Source: a virus. Taken from it: 29,705 bases of DNA. Made by a program: the position numbers and the translations under genes. The stretch lies in IMG/VR virus record IMGVR_UViG_3300032288_001132, positions 1 to 29,705 of that record, one strand, 5' to 3'. Positions 11,615 to 22,122 of this stretch are shown here, piece after piece; within the stretch, counting starts at the first letter, position 1; each line of letters opens with the position of its first letter. The notes beneath the pieces were generated by a model. That model had not been told where the DNA came from. It ran no database searches and was given only the letters and a program-made list of their open reading frames with translations.

Positions 11615-14600
11615 TTATTCAACTGGCGTTATTTTGCCATTATAATCTTTATAAAAATAATCACTTGCTTTTGGCTCTTTACCTGGCACAGGAGTTACAT
11701 TATACTTATACAAATCATTGAAGTAAGTATTCATTGCTTTTATCGCTCCGATATTTTCAACTTTATTAGGATCAAGGGCGTTGTAAGAATCTTTATAAGG
11801 ACTGCTATCTATAAGCTTCTGTACACCTTCTTGTACATCTTTCGAGGTTGATAATTTAGAGGCAGATGAGAATTTACCTGTAGCACGTGCTGTTTGGTAC
11901 GCTTCAACCCACTTCTTCTTTTGCTCTTGGCTTTCAAAGTAGTCACTTGACATTGAAGGTTCCTTTGGAGCTTCTTCTGGTTTAGCAAGTTTTGCCTCTA
12001 CTTTAGCTTGATGCACTGCTAAGTCATAGTAATATTGGATTTGAGCAAATTTCTCTGCTTCTTGTTCAACATTATTTTCAGGCATTCTGTCTATACGCTC
12101 TTTATTTTTTTCAATTAGTTTGTTGAACTTATCGCTAGCTGAATTTGAAAGAGTTTCATTGAGAACTTTCTTTTGGTCAGAAGGCATTCCAGGAATATCA
12201 ACAGTTACGGATATCATTCCATTACCATCAATATCAAAATCAAGAACTCCTTCAACCATATTCTCTCCGTTCTTATTGAGAATAACTATATTCTGCTTGT
12301 CTTGAACATCTTTCTTTATAAGTTTAACTACATCCTTTATAAATGGCAAGCTAATACCTGTTACAACGCCAATTTGACTAGCTAAAGTAAGACCTCCAGC
12401 TAAGAATTTTCTGTACTCCACAACTTCAGGATCGTCAAAGAATTTACCCATTTGATCAAAGAAATCTGTAATAGTAGCTCCCTTGTATTTATCACTACCT
12501 GATAAGCGATCAAATTCTTTTTGAGCTTGGTTAGCAATAACATCAGCAGGAGGAATATACATTGTAGTTGCCATGTAAACAAACTTCTCTGCTGCTCCGT
12601 ATTGCCCTGTCTCTACAGGCTCTTGGAAGTACATAGAGGCTAAAGCATCAGCAGCCATTTGTTTCTGCTCCTTGTTATCCGTGCTATTGTATAAGTAATT
12701 CAAACATCCCACAGCAATAGCTCTACCATTGGCACCGTATTTAGATGTAGCAACTGTTGTAACAAAGTTTAACGTAGTATTAAATGCAGTATCCCATCTA
12801 CCTTCTTCTGTAGTGAACATCTCCATCTTTTTATCGCCCTTTTTCTTCTCCTCGTCATCACCAAGAGCAGACTTCATAGCAGCGTCAATAAGGTTGTATA
12901 TCAAGTAATATGAGCCTAGACGATATGAAGAGCCTATCATATCTTTAATTCCTCCTGATACATCTCTTCCTGTTCCTGCTTGCCAAGCACCTGAGACAAA
13001 GTTCTTGACGTCACGACCAACAAAGTTGTTGAACACATTTGTCATTTGAGCAAAGGTATCACTAGAACTTACCATTCCCTCTTCGTCCTTTATCTTCACT
13101 CCAGGGAATAACTTCTTAATATCAGTAATAGGATTTACCGCAACGAATTGTTTGCCTTGACCTTTGAACGCTCCTCCTTTGATTCTTTCAATCTGTTGGT
13201 TGGCATAAGACGAGGCTTGTTGCATAGCGTAGAAGTACTCATCATTCTCAAGGTGTTTAGCTTCATTGTATTTCTCTCCTGTTAACTCTTTAAATTTAGC
13301 ATCAAATTCAGCTTTCCATTCACCTGCTGTAAGTGGACCTGAAATATTCATAAGCATATTAACGGTATTATTGTAGAAAGAAAATAAATTATTCTTATCT
13401 ACTTTTCCATTGCCGTATTTTGCGTATGACTTCATAGTCCATCCCATAAACTGTACAGGACTATCAAATTTTTCCATTAACTTTAAAGCCTCTCTCGCTT
13501 GAACAGGATTTACAGGACTAGTAAGTGCCTTAGGCCCAATCTTAGCAAAATTACTAAGTTGATTAAATATACCTGAAAGTAAGTTTGTCCCAAATTCAGC
13601 AGGAGTTCTCACCTTACCAATCAAAGCGTATGAAGCAAAACCTCCAAATGCTCTGGTGATAACATTCTTAGCAGACTTCTCTAACTCAAAGTCAACACGC
13701 TTTCTGTTCCAGTCTTGAATAGCTTGTAGTAAAGCCTTCTCATCAGGATTAGCATTCTCCTTAGCGTTTCTAAATACTTCATTTGTCTGTTGAATAGCAT
13801 CGTTCAAATACAAGTCACGAGACGCTTCGTAGATTTGAGTTGCCATTACTCTGTCAAGATTCAAGTCGATAGCATCTGTAGGAGTCTCAAGCACACGAGC
13901 GTATGAAGATCCTGCACGAAGACCACCAACCTTACCACCTGTTCCTGCTACTAAATCTGCATCTTGAGAGGAAGATTTTCCTAGAGGCTTTCTTGGGTAG
14001 TGTACAGCACTGATTTCTCCGTTAATACCACGGATAGCATTGGCACTTACAAGAGCCTCTCCAATTTCTTTCTTATTTATTCTTTGAGTAGCCTCGTATA
14101 GCTTATACTCAGCCTCACTCATTACAGACTTAGGGTCGTTTAAGAAAGCTTCGTAAACCTTTGTGTAATCCAACTTGCCGTTTGTTTGGAAGCGAGGATC
14201 ATTACTTAATTTAGAGTAGATATCTTTAACGATATGAAGAGAGCCATCATTGTGGTAAGCCTTCTTAACATCAGCCTTCTCTAAGTTCTCGCCCCAGAAG
14301 TCTTTTGTATCAGCCTTCTGCTCCATAGCCTTACTAGCGTAGTCAAAGATGCTTGATAGCATAGCTACACGAGTGGAGTAATACTTATCAGCTTTTACAT
14401 TGATATTCTCACCACGCTTAAGTATAGAACCTTTGTCATATTCTGATCTCTTAACAAGAACATCTCCTTTGAACTTACTCTCTTGACGAGCCTTGTAATA
14501 ATCATCCATCAATCTCTCCGTATTCTTACGCATCTTAGTGAATGCCGAGTTGATTGGTTGAATAACATTATTATAGATAGGTCCTGAAGAAAGTCCAAGT

Positions 14601-17600
14601 ACACGTTCTATTTGAGCAGGCTCCGTAAGTTTAAGTAAGTTTCTCAACTTAGTTAAATCAGGAGAATTTAATGAGTCGTATATTTTTGATAATTGCTTAA
14701 CAATGCTCTCTCCCTTCTTCTGTCCTCTTGTCTCTGCCTTGTTTACAATCTCACGTAATTCTTTCTCAGCTACAAAACCATCAGCCATACGATCCATTAC
14801 CTCTGTCAGCTTGACAATATCTTTAACATCTAAAGACATTAGCATCTCAGGCTTTGTAAGCATGATCTCTAATCGCTTGTAAACTTCTGCTTGTTGGCCA
14901 ATGAATCCTGACTTATCAACATAATTAGACATATCAACAATGTCATCGATCATGTTTTCTTTCAAGTCATTAATTTGATCCTGGTGCTGTTGTTCGTAAA
15001 CTCTAAGACCATTTTCCTTAGTGTATAAGTCATTCAAAGCATCGTTGTACTCATCCTCTGTAACCTTACCGTTATTGTAGAGAGAGTCAAGTATTCTCTT
15101 CGCTTTGTTAACCTTCTTTACAAATTCATTGTACTCTGATAAATCATCAATAGTAGAGTTCTTAATATCATTAACCGCATCATTGTAATCAGACTTCTCC
15201 AACTTAGAAGGGATTTCGTTGTAGTCATTTAACACACGAGTAGCAAGATTCATATCCATGCGGCTATGGTCAGGTACACTTTGATTTAAACGAGCTACAG
15301 ATTCAGCATATGCCTTTAACTCCTGATCGTTCATAAGAGGAGTGCCATCAGAGTTCACAAGAGGAAGAGATAAATATCTTCTCACCGCCTCTGTGTACTG
15401 GTTGTGTCTCTTCTTGCTCGCTCCCTTCTTATCCTTCTCAAGATCGTTAATCATTTGAGCGTACTCCTGATCGGCAACTACCTTCTCAACATAATCTGTA
15501 AGTGCCTTCATTTTAGTGTCCGTCATATCAGCGACAACTCCTGTTGCTCTTGATACGATAGCCTTTAATTGAGTAGGAGAAATCTTAGCAGAAATGCCAG
15601 AAGTCTTTAAGTATTCTTTCACCCAATTGCGTACCAATTGACGCATCTCCTTATCGTCTTTCTTATCCTGTTTAGCTTTTGCTACAGCCTCTTTAAGAGC
15701 AGCGTCCATAGCCTTAAGCTTGTCCTTCATGATCTCTTTATCTGTAGTTGTAACAACAGGCTCATTCTTTCTTGCTTCAGCTGAATCCTTAGACTTAATC
15801 TTATCAACAGAGTTCTTAACTGAGTCGCGTAGTTGGTCCACTGTAGAGAACTCCATTCCTTGAGATGTCGCATCTCCTAAAGCTTTCTCAATAGCATCAG
15901 CCTTACTCATGTTCTCAACATCCATGTAAGATTTAGCATCACCTGCTATCTTAGTTGCCAATTGATCCATCACGCTAGCCTTAGCCTTTTCAACTAGATC
16001 CTTCTTAAGAGTTTTGTCTTGAGACTTGAAGAAGCCAACTTCGTTATTAATAAAATCAGAAAGAGAATTTAACGCATTGTCTAAACCAGCACCCGATCTA
16101 ATATCCTCCACAGCTTTATCTGTAGCGTTTACTATCATCTCTTCTGCCTGTGCCTTAACAATTTTCTCAGCCTTTCCAACGATACGATCAAAAGTTGCCT
16201 CATCAATGATACCCTCCTTAATCATTTGATTCTTCACATTTTGTGAAGCAGTGTAAACACCTTTACCCTTCAACATTTCTTCGTTGATAAGATTGGCAAT
16301 AGTTGGAGCGATTTGCTCATCCATTGCTCTCTTAAGATCGTTTACAGCCTTGCTCTTCTCTTGAGCAGTTAAGTTCTTATAGAAATCTGAGTTCTTAAAT
16401 GCCTCAATACCCTTTGCAATTGCCTCTGTTAGAGAAGCTCCTGCCTCAAGTGCTTTGGCAACAACTTCTAAGAACGGATCAATAGGATTCATCGCAAGAC
16501 CGCCTCTCTTTCCTTGTCTAATTAAATCAGCAGCCTCTCTTAATCCACGTGCTATGCTTTGAGATGCAGATACAGGTTTTATTCCTGAACCATATGGAGC
16601 TATCTTTTGACTTTGTTCACTTGTTTTTAAATCTTCACCTCTTAATTTATCTGGAAGAATATCATACGCATTTATTTTCTTGTTAGGAACCCCAACAACC
16701 TCCCCCATCAAATCATTTTCATATGTTGAATGCTCTGACTTGCCACCTAATTTTTCAGGCTTTAATACAAGCATTATATCATTTTGTTGAAAATTATTAT
16801 CAGCGTAAAATCCGTCTCTAAGTTCATCAACATTCACCAAAGCGTCTCTATCTTTTAATACTTTATAAAGACTACTATTAGGTTTTTTAGAAGCATCAAC
16901 AAGTTCATTTAAAAATTTCTTTCTACCTGTTCCTATCTTTCCTTTTTTGCCGTTTACGGAAGCGTCTTCAATCAAAGATTCCCACGAGTCATGAGCTTCT
17001 AATACTTCTCTAATTCCTTTAACTGGCTTATTAGCGAGAACTTCTTTTTTAAATGTGTTATAATCACCAATTTTTTCTTGGAATACTTGGAACACAGCCT
17101 TATTAAACAATTTGCTCTTCTCAGGAGATCCGCTAATTATAAATATATAATCTGCCTTTTTAATATTTTTGTTTAATGTTGTTGCTTCAACACCACTTGC
17201 CCAAATAACATTCTTTTCTCTGTTTTTAGGATCCAAAGCATAGGATGGGCCTGCATCTAAATAATGCTTTTCTCCTGTTTTTGAATCCATGTAATAACCT
17301 CTTCCTAACTGATCGGCTACCCAAAACCATACGGTCTCACCTTTTGCCTCAATGTCTTTAATTAAAGCATCGATATCAATTAAGTCCTCTTCTTTTACAA
17401 AAGAAAGGTTATGACCATCAGGATTTACTCTTACAGGAGTTCCTTTAACCTTATCTGTATTGTTTAATTGAAGAGGAGATTGATTAATCACCTCATCCAT
17501 AAATTCTTCAGCAATATCTTCGTTATAGTCATCACCCAATTGCTGTTTAAGATATTCTTTTGCCTTGTTTATTGCATTTACAAAACTCTCACCAGCCTCT

Positions 17601-20600
17601 ATAGAGGTAGCAATAAGTTCAACGGCACCATCCCAAATGGCAATAGGAATACCAAGAGCAGCACTATAAGCTCTACCACTCTCACTCTTAAGCCTTCTTA
17701 CTTGATCAGCAATTGACTTTCTTTCCTCTTGTGCTTTAGCATCTACATCAGATTCTCTTGCAGGATAAGCCTCTCTCTGAGCATCTACATAAGTATCACG
17801 GTAGGCTATCGCCTCATCGTACTGCTCATTTGTAAACTGCTTCTCTTCAATGTTTAACTTGTTCTCAGGATCGTAGATCATAGCAACAACATCGGGAGTG
17901 CCGTGTTTTGCTTTATTCCAACCATCTGGAGCAAACTCCTCATTGAATGGAAGACGAGAGACGATTCTAAATCCGTTCTCTTTGTATATCTTAGTAAGAT
18001 ATATATCGAAGTTGTCCAACTTAATACCACCTGCTTTAATAGCTTCTTTTAAGAGAGTGTCTGAGACACGTTTCGCCTCGCTATCAGGATTTTTATAGAC
18101 AGCTTTAATATCACCATCAGCTCCAACAACAGCCTGGCCATCTTCATTCGTAATGATTGTGCCATTCTCCACATCTTCAACCTCAGGTATGCTAACTGAC
18201 CAATAAGTTTCAGGATCATTGTTTTTAACCTCGGTTAATTTATCAACATAGGCTTGAGACTCTTCTGTTGAATTTACTTTTTTCTTCCCACCTTCTTGGG
18301 CAACTTCTTCCCCTTGGACGCTTGGTTCCACTCCTTTACGTTTACGCCCTGTTTCTCTAACTTCGCTCGGTTGGCTTGGAAGAATTTCTGTTGTGCTTGG
18401 CTCTTGTACGGCATTTGTTTTTGGTTTTTGTAGTTCTGGTTGTGTTGGTATTTCTCCTTTCTTAGGTGCCTTGAGAGAGTTTAAAACATCCTCTCTAATT
18501 TTTTCAGCTTCAATAAATCCAGGATCTTTTTTACCTAGACCTCTGTTCTTAGCACCTAATTCTATAGCTTCGGCTCTATATAATTCAGATAGCACTTCAG
18601 CTTTTTTCCCGTTACTCAAATCTGTATAACCTGGCATAGACTGCAAACCAACTTCCATAGCCTCAAGCTCTGTTAATTGTTTGTCTAACTCGTTTAATTC
18701 TTCTTGAGAGTTAAATGATGCATTTCTTAATATATAGTTTTTGTTTTGAGAGAAACTTAACAATACATTCTGTTCAACTGCACTTCTCTTACCGCCTCTT
18801 TGGAATGGAATTAATACCGCTGTTATAGACGCTCCACTTTCCCCTGATGTAATAATAGAATTAACATCGAAATCTTTATTAAATGAGGCGTTATCCCATG
18901 CTAAGTTGGCAGCCATCCCACCTAATTGATTGGCAAAGTCTTCAAGCGACTCCTCTGCAAACTCCCCTGCTGTTCTATTTAAATGTTTTTGAAGACTAGG
19001 TATGATAGCCTTACTTAACATACCCATTGCTTCTGGACGAGTTAATTTCCCTTTAGACCATTCTTTTAATATAATTTTAGTGGAAGGTTTTAAAGCGTCA
19101 TAAAAACTCTTAGAGTCGGGGACTAATTGATTAATTCTACCAAGAACCATTGACATAAACAAACCCCATGCTGCCGCCTGATCATCATCTAACCCACTAG
19201 CTTTAGCTTGGTCAGTTTGATCCGAGAGCATAAGTAGAGTTGTTAATGCAGGACCACCTACAAGTCCAGACACAGCGTATGCTCCTAAATTACTGATACC
19301 TGCTGTAGTATTTAACCAGAATTTTTGAGTGCCAGAAAGACCTTCCATATCTTGAGGTTGATAGGCATTCATATCCTTAATCATCTCATCGATATATGCA
19401 GACCATTGATCAAACAATTGAGTTTCGTCTCCTAAGGCATCAGCAAGGATATCAGGCACTTTACCAATTTTAATAATAGTAGATAATCCAGGAATGAATA
19501 AATTCGTTCCTCCATATAACATTGTATAAAAGAAAGAAGTAAAGAAGTCCTCTGACTTCATTCTATCCTCTGCTATCTTTTGATTTCTTTTATCGTTCTC
19601 ATCTTCCTCTTTCAGATCCTGCATTGCATTCTTTTGGTAGAATGAAGTTTCTGTATTTTGAAGATTACCTAGTTTCTGACCAAGGCGAGTCAATTCATTG
19701 ATATTCTCTGGAGTCGCTCCTGTAGCCTCTGCTGCACTTGCGATTTGCTCCTTAGCTAAATTGATTTTAAGAATAGCATCACTGAACTTAACTTGATCAC
19801 TCTGCTTAATTTTAGCAGAAGGGTTAATATTGCCATTCTCATCTAAGGCCCCAATAGACTTAAGAACTTCAAATTCTTTAGCTACTTGTTCTAATGGTTT
19901 TTTAGCCAATTTCTTATACGAATTTATGTCAACAGTATTTGAAAGAGTCTGATACTTAGTTTGTAAATAACGCATGGTTGTGTTGACAGCTTGACTGCGA
20001 ATATTCATGATAGCTCGTTTGTCAGCATCACTTAATTCCTTTACAGGCATTGTTTGGAAACCACCTGTCTTTTTCTTATAATAATCATAAGTAGACAACA
20101 TATCAGCTGCTGCTTTCTCATGATCTGTATTTCTTAAATATGTAGCGTAGTCTTTAATGTTTTGTTCGTACACATTGAGGAGTGCCTGATTTAGATTCTC
20201 CTTCTGCTTGTACAATTTCATCTTTTCCTCATAAGATATCTTAGGTTGAGCATCTAAAATCTTATCGATATTGTCTAACTCTAATTGAATGTCATACGGA
20301 GTTCTTATCTCAGTACTGTAAGCATTATTATAGCCGTTCTGATGAAGGTTTTTGTAGTCTGCATCAGCCTGTTTATTGCTTATCTCAGCAAGAGAAATTT
20401 CTAATTCTGATCCTCCTTGTTGAGGAGCAAACTTGCTGTCTTTAACTTTTTCGTAAATAGCTTGATTTGCAGGATTACTTAAGAAGTCGCTTTTATATCT
20501 TTTCACTGGCTTCCCCGTTGCAAGAGCTTGAGCGTTTTCCATTGTAGATCTAACTTCTTTAGCTTTCTCTTCTTCCCATTTCTGTAAGAAAACTTTCGAT

Positions 20601-22060
20601 CCGTTTTTATAAAAATTATATCTTTCAAGTTCAGTTAAATCGTTAACATCACCCAATTCTAATTCGCCTGTCTCAGGGTTGGTAGTAATAAATTCTATAG
20701 AGGCTCTTTTCTTTTTTTCTTCTTGCTTCTGCTCTTGTTCTGTTACAATTTCGTTATCCTCTTTTGTATGAACATATGACGGGAAAGCTAATTGTCTTGG
20801 TCCTTTTGGAGCCATATTTTCCTGAGGCATAGAAGCATCAAACTGCTGTTGTGCTTGCTTCTCTTCCTCACTTAAACTAGGATCAATATTGTTAATAAAA
20901 TCTTCCGCATCGTACTCTTCCTCCTTTTGCCAAGGGCGATCAACTTCTTTATTAATGATATTATTCCATAGACTCTCTGCTGCGTTATACAGATTAGAGG
21001 ACTTTAATTTGCCAATTAGAGTATTAGAAACAGGAATTTCACGATCTTTATTATCCCCACTGATGATAGTAGGTTCCATTATTTCGTCCTGCGTAAAACC
21101 ACCAAAGGCACGGTCTGCAATTTCTTTTGCAGCTGGATTACCTGCCGTCTCTAAATAGTTTTGATACCCTTGTTTATTACCCTCTCTTTGTAGTTGAATA
21201 AGATCCTTAAAGGCATCAGAGTTTTTTAACTGAACAGTGTAAGGATTTTTAGCAATGATATTAGAATAATCTTCACTTCTCTTATCCATTGAACGAACCT
21301 TGCCGTTCTCATATATATAAGCCTTATCACTTGCTGAACTTGGAGTATATGTTATAACAGGTACCTCAAATGCAGTATCTTGCTTCTTTCTTTTGAACGT
21401 AGTTCCTGCAACAGCGTTAGCGTCAGTTACAATCTTATTTACTTTATTAGCATCTGGCTCCTGCTCAGAAATAACACTACCCACTACAGTAGTTTTATCT
21501 AAGTTATTAACATCTGTATTTGGAGTTTGAGCCGCCTGTGTTTCTAAGACTTGCTCTTCAATAGATTTCTCAGGAGCGACAAGTTCAGGAGTCTCAGGCA
21601 TTTCAGGAGCTTCAGGAGGAGCCTGCAAATCAGTAACAGGCATATCAGGTTTTTCCGTTGCCGCTTTCTTAGGCTTTTGGATTATTTGACCTGTCTTCTT
21701 GTTGAACCAATAAGTTCCTCTATCTTCAAAACCTTGTTTAATAAATGCCTCATCAGGACCTAATTCTCTATTAGATCCAGGACCTCCATCGGCCTCAGGC
21801 TGGCTAGCACCAACCGCTTGGGTTTCCTCTGTAATCTCTGATGGCTGCTCTGTAGGCTGAGATAATTCGTCCTCGCCATCCTTTTTTTTTTTAGGAATGT
21901 CGTAGGCGTTGATGTCTTTACCTAAACTAGACATCACTTCATCTAAACGCTTTAAGAAATTAGCATCTTTTAACTTTGCATTAAAAGTATCGTAGTCATC
22001 TTTAATATTTACAAGAGGGTTACCCTTTAATTCATCGTATAGATCTTTTGTGCTAGCCAT
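11615..22060 (-). CDS. Giant virion-associated polyvalent protein, 3481 aa
   Basis: This is the largest gene, in the place of T7 gene 16. Residues about 25-180 are a Pro/Glu/Gln-rich linker. Hydrophobic stretches lie near 838-866 and 923-943. About 1270-1410 resembles a GNAT-like acyltransferase-type domain of phage polyvalent proteins (ADGDIKAVYKNP, a GGIKLDNFD segment, GFRIVSRLPFN, PDVVAMIYD). About 1530-1810 is a second module recalled from giant phage proteins (VWFWVADQLGRGYY, LDAGPSYALDP, IFIISGSPEKS, HSTYENDLMGEVVGVP), unnamed. About 1850-2620 is charged and coiled-coil-rich. About 2800-3250 is a helical, partly hydrophobic C-terminal domain (FASYALIGKVRTPAEFGTNL). Such proteins are packaged, ejected with the DNA and may cross the envelope and counter host responses; that is inference. 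I see no RNA polymerase, transglycosylase or protease motif. Confidence 0.75.
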   Translation of the reverse strand: MASTKDLYDELKGNPLVNIKDDYDTFNAKLKDANFLKRLDEVMSSLGKDINAYDIPKKKKDGEDELSQPTEQPSEITEETQAVGASQPEADGGPGSNRELGPDEAFIKQGFEDRGTYWFNKKTGQIIQKPKKAATEKPDMPVTDLQAPPEAPEMPETPELVAPEKSIEEQVLETQAAQTPNTDVNNLDKTTVVGSVISEQEPDANKVNKIVTDANAVAGTTFKRKKQDTAFEVPVITYTPSSASDKAYIYENGKVRSMDKRSEDYSNIIAKNPYTVQLKNSDAFKDLIQLQREGNKQGYQNYLETAGNPAAKEIADRAFGGFTQDEIMEPTIISGDNKDREIPVSNTLIGKLKSSNLYNAAESLWNNIINKEVDRPWQKEEEYDAEDFINNIDPSLSEEEKQAQQQFDASMPQENMAPKGPRQLAFPSYVHTKEDNEIVTEQEQKQEEKKKRASIEFITTNPETGELELGDVNDLTELERYNFYKNGSKVFLQKWEEEKAKEVRSTMENAQALATGKPVKRYKSDFLSNPANQAIYEKVKDSKFAPQQGGSELEISLAEISNKQADADYKNLHQNGYNNAYSTEIRTPYDIQLELDNIDKILDAQPKISYEEKMKLYKQKENLNQALLNVYEQNIKDYATYLRNTDHEKAAADMLSTYDYYKKKTGGFQTMPVKELSDADKRAIMNIRSQAVNTTMRYLQTKYQTLSNTVDINSYKKLAKKPLEQVAKEFEVLKSIGALDENGNINPSAKIKQSDQVKFSDAILKINLAKEQIASAAEATGATPENINELTRLGQKLGNLQNTETSFYQKNAMQDLKEEDENDKRNQKIAEDRMKSEDFFTSFFYTMLYGGTNLFIPGLSTIIKIGKVPDILADALGDETQLFDQWSAYIDEMIKDMNAYQPQDMEGLSGTQKFWLNTTAGISNLGAYAVSGLVGGPALTTLLMLSDQTDQAKASGLDDDQAAAWGLFMSMVLGRINQLVPDSKSFYDALKPSTKIILKEWSKGKLTRPEAMGMLSKAIIPSLQKHLNRTAGEFAEESLEDFANQLGGMAANLAWDNASFNKDFDVNSIITSGESGASITAVLIPFQRGGKRSAVEQNVLLSFSQNKNYILRNASFNSQEELNELDKQLTELEAMEVGLQSMPGYTDLSNGKKAEVLSELYRAEAIELGAKNRGLGKKDPGFIEAEKIREDVLNSLKAPKKGEIPTQPELQKPKTNAVQEPSTTEILPSQPSEVRETGRKRKGVEPSVQGEEVAQEGGKKKVNSTEESQAYVDKLTEVKNNDPETYWSVSIPEVEDVENGTIITNEDGQAVVGADGDIKAVYKNPDSEAKRVSDTLLKEAIKAGGIKLDNFDIYLTKIYKENGFRIVSRLPFNEEFAPDGWNKAKHGTPDVVAMIYDPENKLNIEEKQFTNEQYDEAIAYRDTYVDAQREAYPARESDVDAKAQEERKSIADQVRRLKSESGRAYSAALGIPIAIWDGAVELIATSIEAGESFVNAINKAKEYLKQQLGDDYNEDIAEEFMDEVINQSPLQLNNTDKVKGTPVRVNPDGHNLSFVKEEDLIDIDALIKDIEAKGETVWFWVADQLGRGYYMDSKTGEKHYLDAGPSYALDPKNREKNVIWASGVEATTLNKNIKKADYIFIISGSPEKSKLFNKAVFQVFQEKIGDYNTFKKEVLANKPVKGIREVLEAHDSWESLIEDASVNGKKGKIGTGRKKFLNELVDASKKPNSSLYKVLKDRDALVNVDELRDGFYADNNFQQNDIMLVLKPEKLGGKSEHSTYENDLMGEVVGVPNKKINAYDILPDKLRGEDLKTSEQSQKIAPYGSGIKPVSASQSIARGLREAADLIRQGKRGGLAMNPIDPFLEVVAKALEAGASLTEAIAKGIEAFKNSDFYKNLTAQEKSKAVNDLKRAMDEQIAPTIANLINEEMLKGKGVYTASQNVKNQMIKEGIIDEATFDRIVGKAEKIVKAQAEEMIVNATDKAVEDIRSGAGLDNALNSLSDFINNEVGFFKSQDKTLKKDLVEKAKASVMDQLATKIAGDAKSYMDVENMSKADAIEKALGDATSQGMEFSTVDQLRDSVKNSVDKIKSKDSAEARKNEPVVTTTDKEIMKDKLKAMDAALKEAVAKAKQDKKDDKEMRQLVRNWVKEYLKTSGISAKISPTQLKAIVSRATGVVADMTDTKMKALTDYVEKVVADQEYAQMINDLEKDKKGASKKRHNQYTEAVRRYLSLPLVNSDGTPLMNDQELKAYAESVARLNQSVPDHSRMDMNLATRVLNDYNEIPSKLEKSDYNDAVNDIKNSTIDDLSEYNEFVKKVNKAKRILDSLYNNGKVTEDEYNDALNDLYTKENGLRVYEQQHQDQINDLKENMIDDIVDMSNYVDKSGFIGQQAEVYKRLEIMLTKPEMLMSLDVKDIVKLTEVMDRMADGFVAEKELREIVNKAETRGQKKGESIVKQLSKIYDSLNSPDLTKLRNLLKLTEPAQIERVLGLSSGPIYNNVIQPINSAFTKMRKNTERLMDDYYKARQESKFKGDVLVKRSEYDKGSILKRGENINVKADKYYSTRVAMLSSIFDYASKAMEQKADTKDFWGENLEKADVKKAYHNDGSLHIVKDIYSKLSNDPRFQTNGKLDYTKVYEAFLNDPKSVMSEAEYKLYEATQRINKKEIGEALVSANAIRGINGEISAVHYPRKPLGKSSSQDADLVAGTGGKVGGLRAGSSYARVLETPTDAIDLNLDRVMATQIYEASRDLYLNDAIQQTNEVFRNAKENANPDEKALLQAIQDWNRKRVDFELEKSAKNVITRAFGGFASYALIGKVRTPAEFGTNLLSGIFNQLSNFAKIGPKALTSPVNPVQAREALKLMEKFDSPVQFMGWTMKSYAKYGNGKVDKNNLFSFYNNTVNMLMNISGPLTAGEWKAEFDAKFKELTGEKYNEAKHLENDEYFYAMQQASSYANQQIERIKGGAFKGQGKQFVAVNPITDIKKLFPGVKIKDEEGMVSSSDTFAQMTNVFNNFVGRDVKNFVSGAWQAGTGRDVSGGIKDMIGSSYRLGSYYLIYNLIDAAMKSALGDDEEKKKGDKKMEMFTTEEGRWDTAFNTTLNFVTTVATSKYGANGRAIAVGCLNYLYNSTDNKEQKQMAADALASMYFQEPVETGQYGAAEKFVYMATTMYIPPADVIANQAQKEFDRLSGSDKYKGATITDFFDQMGKFFDDPEVVEYRKFLAGGLTLASQIGVVTGISLPFIKDVVKLIKKDVQDKQNIVILNKNGENMVEGVLDFDIDGNGMISVTVDIPGMPSDQKKVLNETLSNSASDKFNKLIEKNKERIDRMPENNVEQEAEKFAQIQYYYDLAVHQAKVEAKLAKPEEAPKEPSMSSDYFESQEQKKKWVEAYQTARATGKFSSASKLSTSKDVQEGVQKLIDSSPYKDSYNALDPNKVENIGAIKAMNTYFNDLYKYNVTPVPGKEPKASDYFYKDYNGKITPVE
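21882..21892 (-). other. A11 homopolymer inside the giant gene
   Basis: Eleven T on the plus strand (A on the coding strand) encode the Lys run in PKKKKDGE near residue 56. It is a slippery stretch for polymerase and ribosome, and a likely place for real length variation or sequencing error. Confidence 0.8.
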
Positions 22061-22086
22061 TATTAGGATATATTTTTATAGTTTAA

Positions 22087-22094
22087 CAAAGATA
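22087..22094 (-). promoter_or_regulatory. TAnnTTTG -7 box upstream of the giant gene
   Basis: TATCTTTG on the minus strand (22094 to 22087) is 26 bases before ATG 22060, in the 62-base gap after the 493-residue gene. No clear TTG at the usual distance. It may boost transcription of the giant gene and downstream lysis and fibre genes. Confidence 0.4.
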
Positions 22095-22122
22095 ATAAGA
22101 AAACCTTAAGTTCTAAATCTTA

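Noticed and set aside
11615-22060. Virion RNA polymerase, because the length is like the N4 vRNAP and crAss-like phages carry giant polymerases.
   Set aside because: I could not find T7-type polymerase motifs or a DxDxD-type catalytic loop. The one similar stretch (DFDIDGNG near 12230) lacks the needed context.
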